From Bacteroidales bacterium (GTDB taxonomy: Bacteria > Bacteroidota > Bacteroidia > Bacteroidales > WRLA01): a stretch of 35,621 nucleotides of DNA. Positions 7,856-18,953 of the stretch are shown piece by piece (the first letter of the stretch is position 1; each line of letters starts with the position of its first letter). The position numbers were made by a program, and so were the translations under genes. Location: NCBI GenBank assembly GCA_028710155.1, contig JAQUSR010000006.1:1-35621 (forward strand). Reading direction: 5' to 3'. Under the pieces are notes generated by a model, which was not told the origin of the DNA, ran no database searches, and was given only the letters and a program-made list of their open reading frames with translations.

Positions 7856-8788
7856 ATGAACATTCAATATAAAACACAGTCGGAAATAGATGTTGAGCAA
7901 TGGAATCACTGCATTCAACAGGCTTACAATGGAAGAGTGTATGCGTTTTCGTGGTATTTAGATGCTGTTTGTGAACAATGGGATGCGCTGATCATAGATG
8001 ATTATCAAGCCGTTTTTCCTATTCCATTTAAAAAACGAATGGGATTTTTTGTCGTTTATCAACCATTTTTTATCCAACAATTAGGAATTTTTTCGCTTCT
8101 GCCATTGTCATCAACAGCACAAGAAGCAATTTTGCATGCCATACCGAAAAAATTTAAAATAGGTCGTTTACAATTAAATAGTTGTAACACCATTACTGAT
8201 ACAACCTTCAAAACCCGACAAAATATTAATTGCTTATTGAATTTGGAAAATAACTATCACGCCTTGTATTCCGAATATTCTACTAACGTTAAACGACATT
8301 TGAAAAAAGCCAAAAATAATCGGTTAACTTGTCGGATTTCAGATAGCTGTGATCCTGCTATTCAAATGTTTCAACAACACAAGGCGCCTACTTTACCTCC
8401 GTTATCCGACCAACTTTATCCAACATTGCAACATCTTTTTGAAGTTTTACAACAACATCAATCTGTTACGGTTTACGATGCTTATACCAATGATAATCAA
8501 CGGTGTGCATCTGTTATTTTGGTGCATGATATTCGGTGTTTGGTTTATCTGTTTTCGGGATGTACGCCGGAAGCCTACCAAAACGGAGCACAGTTTTTTC
8601 TCATCGATCACATTATTCAACAATATGCTGAACAATCATTATATTTTGATTTTGAGGGATCTAATGACGCCAATTTAGCTCGATTTTATCAAAGTTTCGG
8701 TGCCGAAAAGTGTTACTATCCGGTAATGTTTTTTGAAAATATGTTTTACCCGATGGTAAAAATCCTTCAAAAACTGCATAAAATTTAA
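7856..8788 (+). CDS. FemAB/GNAT-like acyl- or aminoacyltransferase
   Basis: 310 residues from the ATG at 7856; the track start is a TTG 21 bases earlier with no support. The layout is that of a FemAB-like double-GNAT protein: an N-terminal VYAFSWYLDAV segment, a central region with YSTNVKRHLKKAKNN, and a C-terminal FDFEGSNDANLARFYQSFGA that resembles the acceptor/acyl site seen in these proteins. It would transfer an acyl or aminoacyl group to an amine, commonly on a cell-wall or capsule precursor, but that is inferred. It follows the deacetylase-like gene closely and shares its promoter. A deacetylase exposing an amine and a transferase then modifying it would be a sensible pair. Confidence 0.65.
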   Translation: MNIQYKTQSEIDVEQWNHCIQQAYNGRVYAFSWYLDAVCEQWDALIIDDYQAVFPIPFKKRMGFFVVYQPFFIQQLGIFSLLPLSSTAQEAILHAIPKKFKIGRLQLNSCNTITDTTFKTRQNINCLLNLENNYHALYSEYSTNVKRHLKKAKNNRLTCRISDSCDPAIQMFQQHKAPTLPPLSDQLYPTLQHLFEVLQQHQSVTVYDAYTNDNQRCASVILVHDIRCLVYLFSGCTPEAYQNGAQFFLIDHIIQQYAEQSLYFDFEGSNDANLARFYQSFGAEKCYYPVMFFENMFYPMVKILQKLHKI

Positions 8789-8797
8789 AATAAATTG

Positions 8798-8805
8798 TAT
8801 TTTTG
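8798..8805 (+). promoter_or_regulatory. Candidate -7 box of upp
   Basis: TATTTTTG matches TAnnTTTG and lies 15 bases before the upp ATG at 8821. No clear -33 element. Moderate support only, since the region is very T-rich. Confidence 0.45.
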
Positions 8806-8820
8806 ACAAAAAATTAAATA

Positions 8821-9474
8821 ATGAATATTATAGATTTAGGGAAGCAAAATGGAATTGTAAATCAATACATTGCAGAGATGCGTCATGCCGAAATTCAAAA
8901 AGATTCTTGGCGTTTTCGGAAAAACTTGGAACGTTTGGGCTGGTGTTTCGGATACGAAATCAGTAAAAAGCTACAATATGAGGACTTCGTTGTTGAAACA
9001 CCTTTGGGTGAAAAAGAGGTGCCGATGCTCTCCGAACAAGTGGTTTTAGGAACGGTACTTCGTGCCGGTTTGCCTTTACATCAAGGACTTTTAGATATTT
9101 TCGATCATGCCGGCAACGCTTTTATTTCGGCTTATAGAAAATATCACAAAGACTACTCGTTTGAGATTTTCAACGGCTATGTAACCTGTCCGCCATTAGA
9201 CGATAAGGTGCTGATTTTAGCAGATCCTATGTTAGCCACCGGCGCCTCTATGGAGGTGGCTTACAACTCGTTGTTAGAGTACGGAAAACCAAAACATACT
9301 CATATTGTAGTTGTCGTTGCCAGCACTGAAGGCGTAGAGCTAATTCAAAAAAAATTAGGTAAAATGCCCGTTACATTATGGTATGCCGCCATGGATGAAG
9401 AATTATCTGCCAAAGGTTACATTATTCCCGGATTAGGGGATGCCGGTGATTTAGCTTTTGGAGAAAAACAATAA
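8821..9474 (+). CDS. upp: Uracil phosphoribosyltransferase
   Basis: Pyrimidine salvage enzyme: uracil plus PRPP gives UMP and pyrophosphate, in the cytoplasm. The PRPP-binding loop is VLILADPMLATGAS (residues 130-143), and the C-terminal YIIPGLGDAGDLAFG is the uracil-binding end typical of the family. VLRAGLPLHQGL is also conserved. The 217 residues fit. The YitT-type gene follows 15 bases downstream and is probably co-transcribed. The nucleoside transporter at 31.7 kb and the purine nucleoside phosphorylase at 20.4 kb would act with it in base and nucleoside recycling. Confidence 0.95.
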   Translation: MNIIDLGKQNGIVNQYIAEMRHAEIQKDSWRFRKNLERLGWCFGYEISKKLQYEDFVVETPLGEKEVPMLSEQVVLGTVLRAGLPLHQGLLDIFDHAGNAFISAYRKYHKDYSFEIFNGYVTCPPLDDKVLILADPMLATGASMEVAYNSLLEYGKPKHTHIVVVVASTEGVELIQKKLGKMPVTLWYAAMDEELSAKGYIIPGLGDAGDLAFGEKQ

Positions 9475-9489
9475 TCTATTTTATTGCTT

Positions 9490-10371
9490 ATGTCAAACAC
9501 ATCTTCTCAAAAACCAACCTTAATTCTGCCTTTCAAGAACTATGTGTTTATGATTGTCGGATTGGTGATTTTCACCTTTGGCTATTCTGCCTTTATGCTG
9601 CCCAACAAACTAACAGGCGGCGGTGTTGCAGGTATCGCCTCTGTCTTGTATTTTGGAACCGGTCTTTCTGTCGGACTTTCTAATTTTATCTTGAACGGAA
9701 TATTGGTGCTTATTTCGTTGAAAACATTGGGCAAACGTTTTGCGGTGAATACTGTTTTTTGTACCGCCATCAGCTCGGTGCTGTTTTATGTTTTTCAAGA
9801 TATTTTCACGGCTCCGTTAGTGGTTAACGATTTGTTTCTCAATTCTATTCTTGGAGCAGCCATTTCAGCTATCGGTGTTGGAATTACTATCTCTTATGGG
9901 GGAAATACCGGCGGCACCGACATCATTATTTTGATGATTTTGAAATACAAAAACATTCCTTACGGACGCATCTCCATGTATATCAATGTGGCTATTATCG
10001 CCTCTTCTTATTTGGTGGTTCATGATATTCAAACGTTGATTTACTGTTATGTTTATATGTTTGCCTATTCGTATGTGTCGGATATGGTGATGGATGGCTA
10101 TCGAAAAACCTATCAAATTATGATTTTTTCTAACAAAAGTGAAGCTATTGCCGCGCGCATATCCGGAGAGGTAAAACGGGGTATCACCATTTTAAAAGCA
10201 GCCGGTTGGTATTCAAAACAAGACAAAGATGTTTTATTGGTTTTGGCACATCGAACAGATAAACAAGATATTATGCAAATCATCAAACAAGAGGATCCGG
10301 ATGCATTTATCTCTATCGCCAACGTTCAAGCTGTTTTTGGTGTCAATTTTGATGAACTGAAAAAAATTTAA
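9490..10371 (+). CDS. YitT family membrane protein with C-terminal DUF2179 domain
   Basis: 293 residues. I use the ATG at 9490 rather than the TTG at 9484. The first about 200 residues contain five or so hydrophobic segments with the glycine-rich LTGGGVAGIA and SYGGNTGGTDIIILMIL stretches found in YitT/DUF161 proteins. The last about 80 (GITILKAAGWYSKQDKDVLL onward) are the DUF2179 domain, a cytoplasmic ACT-like or PII-like fold. Transport or sensing roles have been proposed for the family, but the substrate is not established. It is probably in one operon with upp, which does not define its function. Confidence 0.85.
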   Translation: MSNTSSQKPTLILPFKNYVFMIVGLVIFTFGYSAFMLPNKLTGGGVAGIASVLYFGTGLSVGLSNFILNGILVLISLKTLGKRFAVNTVFCTAISSVLFYVFQDIFTAPLVVNDLFLNSILGAAISAIGVGITISYGGNTGGTDIIILMILKYKNIPYGRISMYINVAIIASSYLVVHDIQTLIYCYVYMFAYSYVSDMVMDGYRKTYQIMIFSNKSEAIAARISGEVKRGITILKAAGWYSKQDKDVLLVLAHRTDKQDIMQIIKQEDPDAFISIANVQAVFGVNFDELKKI

Positions 10372-10401
10372 AATTGCCGATTGTTGACAACGACTTCTTT
10401 T

Positions 10402-10434
10402 TGTAGATATGAATACCAAGTATTGATGTCTACA
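10402..10434. repeat. 33-base near-perfect hairpin
   Basis: TGTAGATATGAATAC and GTATTGATGTCTACA pair over 15 positions with one G-G mismatch and one wobble, around the loop CAA. It lies 31 bases after the YitT gene. No T run follows on either strand, so it is not a standard terminator. It could be a 3' end stabiliser, part of a small RNA, or a remnant of a short palindromic repeat. Confidence 0.6.
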
Positions 10435-10679
10435 ATAGTCTTTATGAAAATACGTTTCTTTGCTATATGATTTTAAAAGGAATAAAACCAAAGATTTGGC
10501 TTTATGAATAACTCAAAAAAATCATTGTATAATTACTATGTTTTTAACTATTTGGTAAGACAAAATAATTACTTAACGAAATCCATCTTTTTTCGATCTA
10601 ACATTGGCTTCTTGGAAATAATGATTTCAAATTACAGTATTTTGTCTATCATTAAAATTTTTCATCAATCAATACTGAT
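10435..10679. other. AT-rich gap before the DUF2156-GNAT gene
   Basis: With the hairpin above it makes a gap of about 310 bases. There is a short CCAAA-GA-TTTGG inverted repeat near 10490. The 74-residue ORF at 10504-10728 runs into the next gene in another frame and has low-complexity AT-rich composition, so I do not call it. No complete TAnnTTTG box is seen. Confidence 0.4.
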
Positions 10680-12230
10680 ATGCTTTCGTTTCAACCTATT
10701 TCCATCGAAGATAGAAGCATTTTTATAAAATATTTCTCTCTGCGTCAAACACAAAACTGCGATTACAACTTTTCCAATATTTTTTCGTGGCGGGATTTTT
10801 ATCAAACAGAATGGTGTCTTTCAGACGGATTTTTATTGATTCGGTTTCAAATCAACGGCAAAAAAAACACGGGTTACATGGAACCTTTGGGCAACGGCAA
10901 TTTATCTGCCATTTTGCGGCAATTGCAAGAAGACGCCCACCAACACCAACAGCCGTTGCGGTTTTTTACTTTATCCGAGCAGTTTGTTAAAAAATTGGAA
11001 ACCACCGATTTTTACCGAAAAATGTATCTCTATTCCAATCGAAATTTCTTCGATTATCTTTATTCTACGCACGATTTAGCTACTTTGAGGGGAAAGAAAC
11101 TGCAAGCCAAACGCAATCACATACATCAATTTCAACATGCCTATCCGGATTATCGCTGGGAATCGTTGCGACCGTCGTTGTTGGACGATGCTTTACAAAT
11201 ATTGCTGCAATGGGAAAATACTGAAGCGCCAACGCCACAAATTATGAGCGAAAAGGCAATGATTATCACTGCTTTACAACATTTTGAAACCTTGCAATTG
11301 CGTGGTGGTATTTTATATGTTGAACAACAACCGGTAGCGTTTACGTTTGGGTCTGAATTACGGAACGATACCTTTTGTTGTCATGTTGAAAAAGCGGATG
11401 TGCGTTACGAAGGAGCATTTGCTATGATCAACTATTTATTTGCCAATGATTTATATTCACGATATGCTTTCATTAATCGGGAAGAAGATTTAGGATTGGA
11501 AAATTTGAGAAAAGCTAAGCAATCGTATCATCCGGTAATGATGGAAGAAAAAATGGAAGCTATCGAAATCAACAGTATTGATTATCAAATCATGTCGTTA
11601 TGGAAAAGTTGTTTTGATGATGAAGATTGCTACATTGCTGCCTATTTGCACAACTATTTTAATCGACAACACGCGATACTTTTGCACCACGAAAAGTCAT
11701 TGATAGGAATGTTTCATCCGCATATTTTCAATACGGTGTTAGGGCGTGTGGGCTATCTGTTTGCCTTGGCGGTACAGCCCGACCAACAACACCGCGGCTT
11801 GGGTTCACAAATCATTCAACAAGCATTATTACAACAATCCGAATCATTGTTTTTGACTACATTGATCACCTATTCAGAGTCGTTGGTTTCTTATTATCAG
11901 CGTTTTGGATTTGCCGACATACACCAAAACACTTGCCGAATGAAAACGGCTGATGGTTTTGATTTTGGTATTGATGATGCCGAAAACATTCATTTTTTAT
12001 ATCGAATTGTTTCGGTGCAAAAATATTTACAAATCTATGCCGCGCATCATCCCGATTGTTCTGAACAACATTGCGTTCACGATGAAGTTATTGAAAGTAA
12101 CAACGGATCGTTTATCATGAATAACGGAAAAGTTACTTTTTCTAAGGAGGTATCATCTAGTGCTTTGAATATGGAACAAATATTTTTATTATTTCCGTTG
12201 ACGGTGAACGAAATGGTTTTTTTGGAATAA
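10680..12230 (+). CDS. DUF2156-GNAT fusion protein
   Basis: 516 residues with two transferase-like halves. Residues about 1-290 resemble DUF2156, the catalytic domain of phosphatidylglycerol lysyltransferase-type proteins, itself a double GNAT fold: LRGKKLQAKRNHIHQF near 136-151 and FINREEDLGLENLRKAKQSY near 264-283. Residues about 295-420 are a GNAT acetyltransferase with acetyl-CoA motif A in VQPDQQHRGLGSQII (365-379) and a C-terminal SYYQRFGF. No membrane segments are present, so it is not a full MprF-type enzyme. The substrate is unknown; amine acylation is the likely chemistry. The final about 60 residues are unassigned. There is no neighbour that would define its job. Confidence 0.75.
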   Translation: MLSFQPISIEDRSIFIKYFSLRQTQNCDYNFSNIFSWRDFYQTEWCLSDGFLLIRFQINGKKNTGYMEPLGNGNLSAILRQLQEDAHQHQQPLRFFTLSEQFVKKLETTDFYRKMYLYSNRNFFDYLYSTHDLATLRGKKLQAKRNHIHQFQHAYPDYRWESLRPSLLDDALQILLQWENTEAPTPQIMSEKAMIITALQHFETLQLRGGILYVEQQPVAFTFGSELRNDTFCCHVEKADVRYEGAFAMINYLFANDLYSRYAFINREEDLGLENLRKAKQSYHPVMMEEKMEAIEINSIDYQIMSLWKSCFDDEDCYIAAYLHNYFNRQHAILLHHEKSLIGMFHPHIFNTVLGRVGYLFALAVQPDQQHRGLGSQIIQQALLQQSESLFLTTLITYSESLVSYYQRFGFADIHQNTCRMKTADGFDFGIDDAENIHFLYRIVSVQKYLQIYAAHHPDCSEQHCVHDEVIESNNGSFIMNNGKVTFSKEVSSSALNMEQIFLLFPLTVNEMVFLE

Positions 12231-12233
12231 AAA

Positions 12234-12259
12234 ATATCCCGATAAATTTATCGGGATAT
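12234..12259. terminator. Bidirectional terminator between the DUF2156-GNAT gene and pgk
   Basis: A perfect 26-base palindrome, ATATCCCGATAAA joined to its complement. On the minus strand it is followed by six T, ending secA-pgk transcription; on the plus strand it follows the stop at 12230 and is trailed by AGTATTTTT. A second, smaller CGTTAG/CTAACG hairpin lies at 12276-12296. Confidence 0.75.
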
Positions 12260-12300
12260 AGTATTTTTACATCAACGTTAGTAAACAATGCTAACGGCTT

Positions 12301-13560
12301 TTATTTTTCGATAGCTGCTACGCCCGGAAGTTCTTTTCCTTCAATGAATTCCAACATGGCACCACCACCGGTCGAAATGTAGCTTACTTGATCTTTCATA
12401 TTGTATTTGTTGATGGCTGCAATGCTGTCGCCGCCGCCGATGAGTGAGAAAGCTCCTTTTTGAGTTGCCCGTGCAATGGCTTCTGCCACTTTTTTAGTAC
12501 CGTTTTCAAAACTGCTCATTTCAAAAACGCCCATCGGTCCGTTCCATAAAATCAGTTTGGAACTTTCAATGACTGTCGAAAACGATTGAATAGTTTGTTC
12601 GCTGATATCCAAACCCATCCATCCGTCCGGAATAGTGTCGGCTGCGGCTGTTTTTTGATGGGCTTCGTTATCAAATTTATCGGCAATGACCACATCTGTC
12701 GGAAGGTAAATTTTCACCCCTTTGTCAGCAGCTTTTTTCAACGTTTCTTTGGCGAGGTCGATAAAATCGTCTTCTACCAACGAATTGCCCACGTTGCCAC
12801 CCATGGCTTTGATGAAAGTGAACATCATGCCGCCGCCAATAATCATATTATCGACTTTATTTAACAGATTTTCAACAATTTGAATTTTGCTCGATACCTT
12901 TGCGCCTCCGATGATAGCGGTGAAAGGATGATCGTTTCCGGTAAGCACTTTTCCAATGTTTTTCACTTCGTTTGCCATAATGTAACCAAACATCTTGTGT
13001 TGAGCATCAAAGCAATCGGCGATGAGTGCGGTGGAAGCGTGAGCGCGGTGTGCCGTTCCGAAAGCATCGTTGACATACACATCGGCATAGCTTGCCAACC
13101 GTTTGGTAAACGATTTTTGTTGCTCTTTCAACGCTTTTTTAGCAACTGCTTTTTCTTCGTCGGTGGCGTCGTCGCCCAAACGTGGTTTGCCCTCTTCTTC
13201 GGCATAGAAACGAAGGTTTTCGAGCAATAGAATTTCACCGGCTTTCAACGCTTTGGCTTGGTTTTCGGCATCTTCGCTCATGCAGTCGTCTGCAAATTTT
13301 ATGGTTTGTCCGAAAATTTGGTTCAGATACGGCAACAAAGGTTTCAATGAATATTTGGGATCCGGATTTTTCTTGGGACGACCCAAATGCGACATCAAAA
13401 CAACGCTTCCGCCATCGTTTAAAATCTTTTTAATGGTGGGAACGGCTGCATCGATACGTGTGGTATCAGTAATTTTTTGATTTTCATCCAATGGTACATT
13501 AAAATCAACGCGGATGATGGCTCGTTTGCCATTGAAATTGAATCCGTCTATGGTCTTCAT
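12301..13560 (-). CDS. pgk: Phosphoglycerate kinase
   Basis: Glycolytic enzyme: 1,3-bisphosphoglycerate plus ADP gives 3-phosphoglycerate plus ATP, in the cytoplasm. The N-terminal [16 protein letters not shown] is the family signature, followed by [20 protein letters not shown] and the C-terminal nucleotide-binding [11 protein letters not shown]. The track ORF reaches back into secA; the ATG at 13560 ([11 protein letters not shown]) gives 419 residues and the normal start, 23 bases after the secA stop. It is therefore probably expressed from the secA promoter, with a terminator at 12234-12259. An insert near residues 145-165 with many Lys and Glu is a modest length variation. Confidence 0.95.
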   Translation of the reverse strand: MKTIDGFNFNGKRAIIRVDFNVPLDENQKITDTTRIDAAVPTIKKILNDGGSVVLMSHLGRPKKNPDPKYSLKPLLPYLNQIFGQTIKFADDCMSEDAENQAKALKAGEILLLENLRFYAEEEGKPRLGDDATDEEKAVAKKALKEQQKSFTKRLASYADVYVNDAFGTAHRAHASTALIADCFDAQHKMFGYIMANEVKNIGKVLTGNDHPFTAIIGGAKVSSKIQIVENLLNKVDNMIIGGGMMFTFIKAMGGNVGNSLVEDDFIDLAKETLKKAADKGVKIYLPTDVVIADKFDNEAHQKTAAADTIPDGWMGLDISEQTIQSFSTVIESSKLILWNGPMGVFEMSSFENGTKKVAEAIARATQKGAFSLIGGGDSIAAINKYNMKDQVSYISTGGGAMLEFIEGKELPGVAAIEK

Positions 13561-13583
13561 ATTGTTGTGAATTAAATGATTTT

Positions 13584-16500
13584 TTAAGATTTTCCGCAGC
13601 AATGTTTGTATTTTTTGCCGCTTCCGCACGGACAAGGATCGTTTCTTCCAACGGTTTTTTCGACATGCACAGGCGTTGCCTGACGCTGTCCTTGTTGGGT
13701 ATCGCTGTGAGCTTGCGAAAGCATATCTTTTCGCTCGGCTTTTGTTTGTGCTTTATTCATCTGACGCATTCTTGCTTCTTGAATTTCTTGGTCGTCTCGT
13801 TGAGGCAACTCGCAACGAAGCAAAAATGTAGCAATCTCTTTATTAACGGTTTGCACCATCTTACGGAACAATTCAAACGATTCAAACTTATAAATCAACA
13901 ACGGGTCTTTTTGTTCGTAAGTGGCATTTTGAACCGATTGTTTCAAATCGTCCATCTCGCGTAAATGCTCTTTCCACGCATTATCGATAACGGCTAACGA
14001 AACACCTTTTTCAACAACAATCGGCACCTCCATCTTATTTTCGGCTGTTTTGGCAAGGTTGGCAATAATCGGATAACGTCTTTTGCCGTCTTCCAACGGT
14101 ATCAAAATGTTTTCGTATTGTTTTTGTGTTTCAAAAACATTTTTCACAACGGGATAAACAGTATCGGCAGTCTTCACACGTTTTTCTAAATAACGGTTAT
14201 AGACGGTTTCAAACAACTTTTCAGCTAAAGATTCTATTTTTCCGTCACGAAATTCATCTTCGGTAAACGGACTCGGCATTGCCATCACGCGATACAATTC
14301 CACTTCAAAAGCATCGTAGTCGCCGGATTTTTGATTGTCTTCTACAATGTTTTCGCACACGTCGTAAATCATGTTTTGAATATCCAATCCCAAACGTTCG
14401 CCAAACAATGCGTGCTGACGGCGTTTGTAAATTACATCGCGTTGCGAGTTCATCACATCATCGTATTCCAACAAACGTTTACGAATACCGAAGTTGTTCT
14501 CTTCCACCTTCTTCTGGGCGCGTTCAATCGATTTGGTAATCATCGAATGTTGAATCACTTCACCATCTTTCAGTCCCATTTTATCCATGATGCCTGCAAT
14601 ACGTCCCGAGCCGAACATACGCATCAAATCGTCTTCCAACGAAACAAAGAATTGCGAACTTCCCGGATCGCCCTGACGTCCGGCACGTCCACGCAACTGC
14701 CTATCCACACGACGCGAATCGTGTCGCTCAGTTCCCAAAATGGCCAAACCGCCTGCCTCTTTCACACCGAGACCCAATTTGATATCGGTTCCACGACCTG
14801 CCATATTGGTAGCAATCGTAATCACTCCCGGCTGACCGGCTTCAGCTACGATTTCGGCTTCTTTTTGGTGTAACTTTGCGTTTAATACATTATGTTTTAA
14901 TCCTTTACGTGTCAACATTCGGCTCAACAACTCGGAAGTTTCAACGGAAGTAGTACCCACCAAAACCGGTCGTTTTTGTTGAATCAACGATTCAATTTCA
15001 GCAATCACGGCGTTGAATTTTTCGCGAGCGGTTTTATACACCAAATCTTCCATATCTTTCCGTATCACAGGACGATTCGTAGGAATGACCACCACATCCA
15101 ATTTGTAGATATCCCAAAATTCGCCGGCTTCCGTTTCGGCGGTTCCGGTCATACCTGCCAACTTGTTGTACATCCTGAAATAGTTTTGCAACGTAATGGT
15201 GGCGTAGGTTTGCGTGGCGGCTTCCACTTTCACATTCTCTTTGGCTTCCAACGCTTGGTGCAAACCATCAGAATAGCGGCGGCCTTCCATAATACGACCG
15301 GTTTGTTCATCCACAATTTTAATTTTATTGTCGATGATGACATACTCGACATCGCGTTCAAACATCGTATAGGCTTTCAGCAACTGATTGACACTGTGCA
15401 AACGTTCCGATTTAATAGCAAAATCGTCCATCAACTCGGTTTTTTTCTGAATCTTTTCAGTTTCGGTGATGGCTTCTTTTTCAATATCGGCGATTCTGGC
15501 ACCCACATCCGGAATTTGATAAAAGTTGGGGTCGCCCTGCAACTCGTTGACGAAGGCGATACCTTTGTCGGTTAAATCGATGGTGTTTTGTTTCTCTTCG
15601 ATCACAAAATACAATTCTTGATCAATAAGATACATATTTTGTTGTTGATTTTGCAGATAGTAGTTTTCGGTTTCCTGCATCAACGATTTGATACCTTGTT
15701 CGCTCAAAAATTTGATCAACGCTTTGTTTTTAGGCAAACCGCGATAGGCTCTGAACAACAATTCTGCACCGCGTTTTTGGTCTTCTTTGCTGACGTTGCC
15801 GTCTTTAAGAATTTGTTTCGATTCGGCTAAGATTTTTGTAACCAACGTTTTTTGAGTGTTATACAACGTCTCCACCAAAGGTTTGAAGGCATCAAACTCT
15901 TGCTCATCGCCTTTGGCTGTGGGACCGGAGATGATCAATGGTGTTCGGGCATCGTCAATCAAAACAGAGTCCACCTCATCCACGATGGCGTAGTTGAGCG
16001 GACGTTGAACCATTTCGTCGGGGTCGCTGGTCATGTTATCACGCAAATAGTCGAAACCAAATTCATTGTTAGTTCCGTAGGTGATATCTGCCAAATAAGC
16101 GTTTCGCCGTTCGGCACTGTTGGGTTTGTGTTTATCGATGCAGTCGGTTTTCAAACCGTGAAATTGATATAACATACCCATCCATTCCGAGTCACGTTTT
16201 GCCAAATAATCGTTGACGGTTACTACGTGAACACCTTTCCCCGGCAGTGCATTCAGATAGACCGACAAAGTGGCTACCAACGTTTTACCTTCACCGGTTG
16301 CCATTTCGGCGATGTTGCCTTTGTGACCTTTCAAGCCCGAAGTAGTGGCACCGTGCAGCACTACGCCGCCCATTAACTGCACATCGTAGTGAACCATATT
16401 CCACAAAATGCGCGATCCGCCGGCAATCCATGAGTTGTGATACAAGGCTTTATCGCCATTGATGACTACATCTTCGCAATGAGCCGCTAACGATTTGTCC

Positions 16501-16898
16501 ATCTCGGTTGCTGTAACTTCCGTCCATTCGTTTTCGGTAAAACGACGAGCGGTTTCTTTCATCACAGCAAAGGCTTCGGGCAAAATTCCGAGCAAAACTT
16601 CTTGCGTTTTATCGTAACTATCTTTTTCGAGTTTATCAATTTTATGCCAGATTTTTTCGCGATCTAAGGCTTCATCATAATTACTCAACGATGCTTTTAG
16701 TGTAGCAATTTCCTCCTCTTCGGCAGCGATGCCGTCAGCAATTTTTTGTTTAAATTCTAATGTTTTTGCTCGCAATGCATCATTGGATAATGCTTTAATA
16801 GCGGGATATACAGCAGTGATTTTTTCGACATAAGGTTGAAGCGCCTTTACGTCTCGGTCTGATTTTGTGCCAAATAGCGACTTAAAAAAATTAGCCAT
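13584..16898 (-). CDS. secA: Preprotein translocase ATPase SecA
   Basis: Motor of the Sec pathway: it binds SecYEG at the inner membrane and pushes unfolded preproteins through using ATP. Walker A is in [14 protein letters not shown] (198-210) and the DEAD-type Walker B is [12 protein letters not shown] (305-316). The helicase-like second motor part ends in [17 protein letters not shown]. The last about 22 residues form the zinc-binding SEC-C tail, [17 protein letters not shown]. At 1104 residues it is about 200 longer than the E. coli protein, as is usual in Bacteroidota; extra sequence lies near residues 45-95 and between about 325 and 470. It heads an operon with pgk, and a -7 box lies at 16931-16939. 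Confidence 0.97.
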   Translation of the reverse strand: MANFFKSLFGTKSDRDVKALQPYVEKITAVYPAIKALSNDALRAKTLEFKQKIADGIAAEEEEIATLKASLSNYDEALDREKIWHKIDKLEKDSYDKTQEVLLGILPEAFAVMKETARRFTENEWTEVTATEMDKSLAAHCEDVVINGDKALYHNSWIAGGSRILWNMVHYDVQLMGGVVLHGATTSGLKGHKGNIAEMATGEGKTLVATLSVYLNALPGKGVHVVTVNDYLAKRDSEWMGMLYQFHGLKTDCIDKHKPNSAERRNAYLADITYGTNNEFGFDYLRDNMTSDPDEMVQRPLNYAIVDEVDSVLIDDARTPLIISGPTAKGDEQEFDAFKPLVETLYNTQKTLVTKILAESKQILKDGNVSKEDQKRGAELLFRAYRGLPKNKALIKFLSEQGIKSLMQETENYYLQNQQQNMYLIDQELYFVIEEKQNTIDLTDKGIAFVNELQGDPNFYQIPDVGARIADIEKEAITETEKIQKKTELMDDFAIKSERLHSVNQLLKAYTMFERDVEYVIIDNKIKIVDEQTGRIMEGRRYSDGLHQALEAKENVKVEAATQTYATITLQNYFRMYNKLAGMTGTAETEAGEFWDIYKLDVVVIPTNRPVIRKDMEDLVYKTAREKFNAVIAEIESLIQQKRPVLVGTTSVETSELLSRMLTRKGLKHNVLNAKLHQKEAEIVAEAGQPGVITIATNMAGRGTDIKLGLGVKEAGGLAILGTERHDSRRVDRQLRGRAGRQGDPGSSQFFVSLEDDLMRMFGSGRIAGIMDKMGLKDGEVIQHSMITKSIERAQKKVEENNFGIRKRLLEYDDVMNSQRDVIYKRRQHALFGERLGLDIQNMIYDVCENIVEDNQKSGDYDAFEVELYRVMAMPSPFTEDEFRDGKIESLAEKLFETVYNRYLEKRVKTADTVYPVVKNVFETQKQYENILIPLEDGKRRYPIIANLAKTAENKMEVPIVVEKGVSLAVIDNAWKEHLREMDDLKQSVQNATYEQKDPLLIYKFESFELFRKMVQTVNKEIATFLLRCELPQRDDQEIQEARMRQMNKAQTKAERKDMLSQAHSDTQQGQRQATPVHVEKTVGRNDPCPCGSGKKYKHCCGKS

Positions 16899-16930
16899 TT
16901 TGTTCGATTTTTCTTTTTTGAATTAGGGTT

Positions 16931-16939
16931 GCAAAGATA
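16931..16939 (-). promoter_or_regulatory. Candidate -7 box of secA
   Basis: The minus strand reads TATCTTTGC, followed by AACC, about 33 bases before the secA ATG. No clear -33 TTTG. Confidence 0.65.
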
Positions 16940-17242
16940 CAATAAATCCGAGTAGATAATATTCTGATGTTTTATTTCAGCATCAAATATTTATAAAAAT
17001 TTGCGGGTAGGGTTTATCAAATATCAAGCCGTTTTTTTTGAATACAGAATCATCACACCCTCTTGCTTATCCGTTGATTGTTTTTCACGCAACCGCTTTT
17101 TTTGTAATGCATCATTTTAAGCGGTAAAATCGGTTTTTTCTTTCAAAAACCAAATTTAATTTCATATAGTAATAATGTAATTTGCTGTATAATAAATATT
17201 TATAAAGTTAAACAACCTGTTTTAAACCAAGCGTAAAAGAAT
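16940..17242. other. Divergent intergenic region between secA and pyrG
   Basis: About 300 bases of AT-rich DNA between two divergent promoters. It contains an inverted repeat, ACCGCTT (17092-17098) and AAGCGGT (17119-17125), with a 20-base loop, followed a little later by CGGTTTTTT. I see no ORF or known RNA element in it. Confidence 0.5.
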
Positions 17243-18883
<1,641 letters not shown>

Positions 18884-18953
18884 TATTTTTCTCACGACAC
18901 ATTAATTTTCAGTTGATGGAGTCGTTTAAAAACGCTATCAAATTATCAAAATC

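Noticed and set aside
10504-10728. 74-residue plus-strand ORF in the gap after the YitT gene
   Set aside because: It overlaps the start of the DUF2156-GNAT gene in another frame, is made of AT-driven Asn/Ile/Lys/Phe codons and resembles no family.
13561-13635. N-terminal extension of pgk given by the ORF track
   Set aside because: It lies within the end of secA and adds a basic segment not seen in the family; the ATG at 13560 gives the normal start.
14331-16172. Series of plus-strand ORFs of 80-199 residues opposite secA
   Set aside because: They are antisense shadows of secA; their translations are rich in His, Phe and Gln and have no family features.
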